NCBI GenBank assembly: GCA_027886185.1
Contig: WOAB01000568.1
Coordinates: 8,440,501 to 8,504,500 of the forward strand
Origin: Rheum nobile
Lineage: Eukaryota > Streptophyta > Magnoliopsida > Caryophyllales > Polygonaceae
Direction: 5' to 3'
Length of the DNA: 64,000 nt
Shown: positions 59,260-64,000 of the stretch, in pieces
How the letters are laid out: every line of letters begins with the position of its first letter
Numbering within the stretch: position 1 is the first letter of the stretch
Made by a program: the position numbers and the translations under genes
Notes under the pieces: model-generated
Told to the model about the DNA's origin: nothing
Databases searched by the model: none
What the model saw: only the letters and a program-made list of their open reading frames with translations

Positions 59260-60759
59260 TCACTTCTTCATTTTCTTCACACCCTTCAGCACTGAGGTGG
59301 CGGTATCTGCCTCGCAGGCCAGCTCCTTGCGTTTGCTGGGCTCAAAAGTGGTAATGATCGGCTTATCTGCTGTATTCCCTTCAACCGAAGGGGTAACATT
59401 AGCCTTGGATGTGGTCAGATTGGTCTGAGGAGGTTGAGACTCCCCAAGGACATAGAGGTCAAGCATAACCTCTTCACTATCCTTCTGGGGAGCTTCAGGG
59501 CACTCCAAGAATTCATCCAAAAGATCATCAAAGTTAAGGAACTTCTGAAGCTCCTCTTCCCCTAATAATAGGGATTTCCATCTTGTCCAGCAAAGGCTTC
59601 TGACCTGAAGGGACCTCCAGGCTCACCTTGGTGTTATCATCATTAGGGTGAGGTATAATGAAAGGGGGAGTCAAGCTAGCAGGTAGCTCAGAGGCCACAT
59701 GTGCATTAGCAACAAGAGGTTCAGCAGTAGAGATATTAGCTATTCCATGCTCAGTGGAGCTTTCAACAAGAATGTTTTCAGCAACCACAACAGGATCAGT
59801 GATGGGGGCAGGGACACCTAAACCTTGATCCAGAGAGGGATCAATGGCAGTTTGGTAAACCACAGAGAAGCCATTGAATTTGACCAAAGGATCAGAGGGA
59901 GTAGAGGCAACATCATTAGCCTCCTTGTTGTTCTTTTTCTTGTGGGAAACCGTTTCCCACTTTTTTGTGGAATCAGAGCCATCCTCTTTAGGTTCATCAG
60001 CAGGAGAGCTGACCTTAAGTCTCTGGAAAGTCAACTGCAAAGATTGAGGTTTAGCATTTCTCATGGGGCACTTATCAAAACAATGATCCAGTGCTCCACA
60101 ATTCCCGCAGCCTTCTGGGCATTCTTCAAACCAAATAGTATAGATTTTTTTTCATTTCCTTCCTCATCAGGAACAACAATAGTTTTTCGATCCACAATTT
60201 TCACATCAACATTAATGCACATTCTCGCATAACTCACTCTTTGTTTCTTTTCTGTGAAAGAGTCTAGTTTAATGAGAGTTCCCATGTTGTTCATTTCAAG
60301 AATGGTGCTTATGGCATCAAAACTGATATATTCAACATGTAATTGTGGGATACGAATTCACATATCAACAGTTGAAATGGATTCAGAAAAGGGGTCAAAG
60401 TTGGAACACCAAGGTTTCAAAAGCATAAGCTTATCAAAGACATGGTAAGGTCTCCCATCCCATACATTCTTTTAGTCAACCGGGTTAGCAAAGCGTAGTT
60501 CAAACCATAAATTTGGTTTTTCCAGGATTTCAAAAGAGCCCTTAATAAATCTCCAATCATGTTTCAATTTGTTCCTCAGTTCAAACCATAAATTTTGGTC
60601 AATTGGTTTTTCCAGTTCAAACCATACTTTCTTCACCTTTTTCTTTCTCTCTTCTCTAAGCTCTCTCCTCTCCTCTTTTTCTTTCTTTTGGCTGGCTGCA
60701 GCTAGGGCAACACTTGTGTCCAATTTGAGATTCAACTCACGTGCATCTCTCTCTTTCAT
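59257..60759 (-). pseudogene. LINE ORF1: DUF4283-type nucleic-acid-binding protein with zinc knuckle
   Basis: ATG at 60759 (MKERDARELNLK). The N-terminal part holds a K/E-rich stretch with WFELEKP and WFELRNK repeats (three WFEL copies). Next is a DUF4283-like region: LLKPWCSNFDPFSES, then IPQLHVEYISFDAI and SYARMCINVDVK. A CCHC knuckle CGNCGALDHCFDKC follows at about 60110-60070 in a shifted frame, then a low-complexity Pro/Glu/Ser tail (60064-59534) and a lysine-ending C terminus (GVKKMKK). At least three frame breaks (near 60480, 60150-60110 and 59530). ORF1 proteins coat LINE RNA in the RNP. Confidence 0.75.
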
Positions 60760-60768
60760 TTGTTTTAT

Positions 60769-60800
60769 ACTAGGTCTTGTGCCCCGTGCTTCGCACGGGG
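60769..60800 (-). mobile_element. Helitron 3' terminus (hairpin plus CTAGT)
   Basis: On the - strand: CCCCGTGC-GAA-GCACGGGG (8-bp stem, 3-base loop, 60800-60782), eight bases, then CTAGT at 60773-60769. This is the Helitron 3' end signature, and the next base on that strand is A. The element body would extend to higher coordinates; its 5' TC end was not located. No RepHel coding seen, so it is non-autonomous or a remnant. Confidence 0.72.
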
Positions 60801-62207
60801 AATTTGATTGTTCTTAAGTAGTAGTGTTTTTGTGTAGTTGATATGTTAAATGTAGTTATCATACGCTAAGTATATCCAATGTATGTTAATAGATTGTTTT
60901 AATCTAGTGAGAACACGTTGAGTATGTCGAGAATATGTATGTTAATAGAATTGTAATCACACTCCTTCATAATTACATCCATTTTAATAATGTTAGTATT
61001 TCATAAAAGAATTTTGGCTGACGTATGTTAATATATAGATTGTTTTTTTTCCAGAGAAAATTCATAAATTGCGTAAAAATGGATGTGATTATGAAGGAGT
61101 GTAATGGAGTAATTATTTAAATCCTGTTATGTCAAACTATATATTTCTTTCATTATATTAATTATTGGATTTCTGTTCAGCTTGCAACTTTATTGTCGAG
61201 ATTCTAAAATATTTCATTTGTGCCTGAAAGTTCTTTATGCTTTGATATTATAACTTTCAATTTCTCTTGAAATATTTTCATATGCAAAATAACGATATTA
61301 TCACCTTGAGACATCATATATCTTTGTTTCTGAGTCAGCATGTGAAGCCCTTCTATCTTCTTGGCATGAGATACTGAAGATTATACTTCTTAATATGTCC
61401 ATATCTCTTCCATTGTGGTTCAGGTTTGTACCTAATTGTTGAACAGGACCTTATATGAAGGTAGGATAATTGACATGGGACCTTATATGAAAGTAGGATA
61501 ATTGACATGTTAAATGTAGTGACAACATGTTTAGTATGTAGAGAACATGTAGTTTTATACATGCACCTTATTATCTTGTGTCACCCTCTATATCACCTTT
61601 CACTCTTAACCCTTTTGCCAACTTATAAAAAATAATAATCTCTTTTCTTCATGTTTAGCACCTTCCTAGAACGATTTACAATCAAATAAAAACGGTCAAG
61701 AAGAACCTAGCACCTACATGATTGCGTAGACCTTATTTTAGAAAAGTGAGCTTCTATTATGTCTTACCAATATTTGATAGAAGTTCATATATGAAAACTA
61801 AGATTTTAAATTTTAAAAGATAAATTATGTTTAAAAAATATTAAACAGAACTTGTAAAGAAAGTATAAAATTGAAGGATAGAGAAATGTATTGATGCTAT
61901 CATTTTTTACCTCATTTGTATATATATTAGCTCATTCTTTCTCATTTTATCCCCTAGAGTCTTGATAAAAACTCATTGATACTTATGATGAAAGTGTATT
62001 GTAGTTCTCTCAACTTGCTTCTTTGAAGAGAGGTCAGTCATTAGATTATTGATGCTAATTTATTGCTTGTATGGTGGTTTTCACTTTTCTCTCAATTTTG
62101 TACTGCCATCCTTGCTTTTTTTTTAATATAATTCCAGTTCTAGAGATCTGATCAACTAAGTTTATGTTTACAACTTTACATATTTGCTTTCTTGATGATA
62201 TATATAG
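60801..62207. other. Unassigned AT-rich sequence (Helitron body and/or SEC3-like intron)
   Basis: About 1.4 kb without supported genes. GGACCTTATATGAA(G/A)GTAGGATAATTGACATG occurs twice side by side near 61445-61510. The phrase TTAAATGTAGT recurs (60849 and 61512). The right end, up to a GT-AG-type acceptor ATATATAG at 62207, looks like an intron of the next feature. Confidence 0.4.
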
Positions 62208-62375
62208 GACCGAAAGTTTGCAAGTGAACTCCGTGCTGACACTAAAGCATCATGAAATCCAATAGAGTGGCTCGAGGCCTCTGCTGCTTCTGTTCAAAAC
62301 ACGGGCAATGTAGATACGTCAACAGTTTCTGATGCTTATGCTAAAATGTTGACAATCTTTATACCACTCCATCAC
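62208..62375 (+). pseudogene. Exocyst SEC3-like exon, interrupted by an LTR
   Basis: After an acceptor (TATATATAG at 62199-62207) the frame reads DRKFASELRADTKAS, then TGA (62253-62255), NPIEWLEASAASVQ and DTSTVSDAYAKMLTIFIPL. I recognise this as the exocyst subunit SEC3A region of plants (FASELRA-TKAS-NP and SDAYAKMLTIFIPL). Exocyst tethers secretory vesicles at the plasma membrane. The stop replaces an Arg codon by one C-to-T change. At 62376 the exon is cut by an LTR starting TGTAACACCCCC. Only this exon is seen, so it is a dead or partial copy. Confidence 0.62.
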
Positions 62376-64000
62376 TGTAACACCCCCAATTTATACCGGA
62401 GATATTACATGCCAGTGATCTCAGACTTTACCGTCCAAAGTCACCCCAAACTTTTCCAAAACAATTAAGCTTAAATACATAACATAATTACATAATAATG
62501 GAAAGATTAAACAACGGAAGACTTTAAAGAGCCAACTTATAACATGGCTAAATTATGAAGATACATTGAAGTAACACTTTAACAATCTTAAAACACTTAA
62601 ACAACTTAAAACACTGACTTTTAATTCTTCGTCTGCAAGCTTCTTATCCTTCAATAGGTTACTTAAACTCTGGGAATCAACTCCTGATGTGCCGAATCGA
62701 ACGGATGACACCAGCCCACATGCAGAAAACAAAGTTCGTGGGTTAGTCTACTGAATAGACTAGCAAGGGTACAAAGCAGAGTGGTTCGAGTGATCGTGAC
62801 CGTTTACTATCATTGTCCCTTGAATAAAAACCGAAGGAACGATATATAACCCGACACTTTCACGGAATGATATAACAATTAAGATATGCACTGAAGAGAA
62901 GACTCCAACTGAAATGAGCCTTATAGGAAATTATGACAACTGCTAGGGAACATTAAAGTTACACACACAAATGATTTAAAAGTTGACTGAGATGCTTCAG
63001 TTCACAACCAACCTCATCGCATACAGCGAATCCAGATTGAAAAGAGAACGTACTATGATCAAAGTCGAGACGAGTTTTCCTAGCTGCACTATAATTTAGT
63101 TGTACTACTCGTCGAAGGTTTATTAATCATGTGCACTCGGGCACATATCTTATTTAATTACCAAACACACTTTACTGAAATACGTTAATGTTATTAAGAG
63201 CGGCACAAAGCTTAAATCTCAGGGTCACAATCATGTCGACCCAAATTAACACAACACACAAACACACACACGAGACTTAACATTATTCCGAGAACAACGG
63301 AGTTATTATTACACAGGGTGATCTTACGTTCACCCAGATTACACTGCCACAGTGCTTACACTTTAATTTACAGGATGACAGTTACGTCCACCCCAATTGC
63401 ACTAGCTAAGTGCTTAATACACAGGACTGCAATTATGCCCATCCAATGGCGCTTGCAAGGCGCTTAAAACACTTCAGATCCTTAACGGTGGATAAGAAGC
63501 ATAGGTCATGACCCTTAAATTATTATCCGGAAATTAACCCGAGGAGTATTACGATTTAAAGAAACGACAAATCCTTACTTGGATTAGCGTTCCTACGAAT
63601 ATTAAGTTATAAAGAAATGACTAATCCTTACTTGGATTAGTGTTCCTACGAACACTCGTGTTAACTAAACAGTCTAACACAATAATTATTCACATTAAAG
63701 CCATCCGGGCAATCAACTTAAACATAGAGATAATAGAAACGGCTAATCCTTACTTGGATTAGCTTTCCTATTAACCCACATGCTATTCTAGCCTTAAGAT
63801 TAAATTCACAACAATACCATCACGGTAATTATCACATATAATAGCGTTGTTCTAACAGATATACAACCTATCATAACATTACTTTAATCACGTTTATTTA
63901 TGAAATTAGTTCCCAAGCAAAACAACAGTTCACTCCAATTTAATTAACAATTAAATAATTGATAATTAATGAAACATGGAATGATTAAGCAAGAGCGAAC
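62376..64000 (-). mobile_element. Diverged LTR of the same family as the tandem array, reverse orientation, cut by window end
   Basis: Begins TGTAACACCCCCAATTTATA, the reverse of the array LTR end. It matches the array LTRs read backwards at several places: GATGTGCCGAATCGAACGGA and GACACCAGCC, AAGTCACCCCAAACTTTTCC, CAGTCTAACACAATAA, and AATGATTAAGCAAGAGCGAAC at the edge. Similarity is partial, so this is a related subfamily. It inserted into the SEC3-like exon. The other end and any target duplication lie beyond the window. Confidence 0.75.
63560..63780. repeat. Local triplication inside the diverged LTR
   Basis: The phrase CTAATCCTTACTTGGATTAG (first copy lacks the initial CT) followed by C/T-GTTCCTA or TTTCCTA occurs three times, near 63570, 63620 and 63743. 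Each contains the inverted pair AATCC/GGATT. The array LTRs have this position once at most. It helps explain the longer spacing of this LTR. Confidence 0.65.

Larger units (their letters stand above)
54086..60768 (-). mobile_element. L1-type LINE (non-LTR retrotransposon), decayed
   Basis: Read on the - strand: ORF1 (60759 to ~59257), a 1.4 kb spacer, ORF2 (57862 to ~54210), then a 3' UTR ending in an A-run opposite 54087-54094 plus a second A-run opposite 54076-54082. Order and domains are those of plant L1 elements. Its 5' side abuts a Helitron 3' end at 60769, only ten bases above the ORF1 ATG, so no 5' UTR is left. No target duplication could be defined. Confidence 0.85.

Noticed and set aside
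58676..59263. 195-codon frame between LINE ORF1 and ORF2 (- strand)
   Set aside because: No recognised domain, hydrophobic/Cys-rich composition unlike LINE proteins, and an overlapping open frame on the + strand.

Overview
The window is plant nuclear DNA, from a eudicot. Spliced GT-AG genes, PPR, P450, exocyst and MULE/OTU/PMD sequences, plant LTR families and a Cassandra LTR all say so. The CYP76-like P450 fragment would fit Lamiales, but that is a weak inference. Almost everything is transposable elements, most of them nested. The only host-gene material is broken: a PPR gene with three stops, a P450 exon split by a transposon, one SEC3-like exon cut by an LTR, and a short mTERF-like fragment. 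I see no intact host gene.

Layout. 1-8115: most of a Mutator-like element with two convergent genes. The + strand carries transposase plus OTU protease. The - strand carries an eight-exon plant mobile domain (PMD) gene. Two unrelated tandem-repeat arrays lie between them, and a cluster of near-perfect palindromes lies beyond the PMD 5' end. 8153-9063: Harbinger-like non-autonomous element. 10000-11262: PPR pseudogene. 12796-13730: candidate solo LTR. 14197-14398: Cassandra LTR with its 5S rRNA-like segment. 14689-19440: complete LTR element (TSD AATGG) coding only gag and protease (TR-GAG type).

20218-44638: a Ty1-copia element (TSD TATGG) with a decayed polyprotein. Its 3' region was entered at TSD CAGTT by a 17.3 kb block at 25888-43153. 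That block is five ~2.6 kb LTRs alternating with four ~1.05 kb non-coding internal regions, all in one orientation within a single target-site duplication: a tandem retrotransposon array. Every internal region begins with three tandem copies of a tRNA-Met-type primer binding site. A diverged LTR of the same family runs in reverse from 62376 to the right edge.

45370-53814: a P450 exon interrupted by an 8.1 kb hAT element (8-bp TSD) which itself holds a MULE-type MITE, a larger MULE-like element, a solo LTR, a Harbinger-like element and a further inverted-repeat element with two tRNA-like sequences. 54086-60768: a decayed L1-type LINE on the - strand. 60769-60800: a Helitron 3' end. 62208-62375: the SEC3-like exon cut off by the reversed LTR.

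Exon borders, TSDs, TIRs and LTR ends were read by eye. Family names rest on recognised motifs, not on searches.
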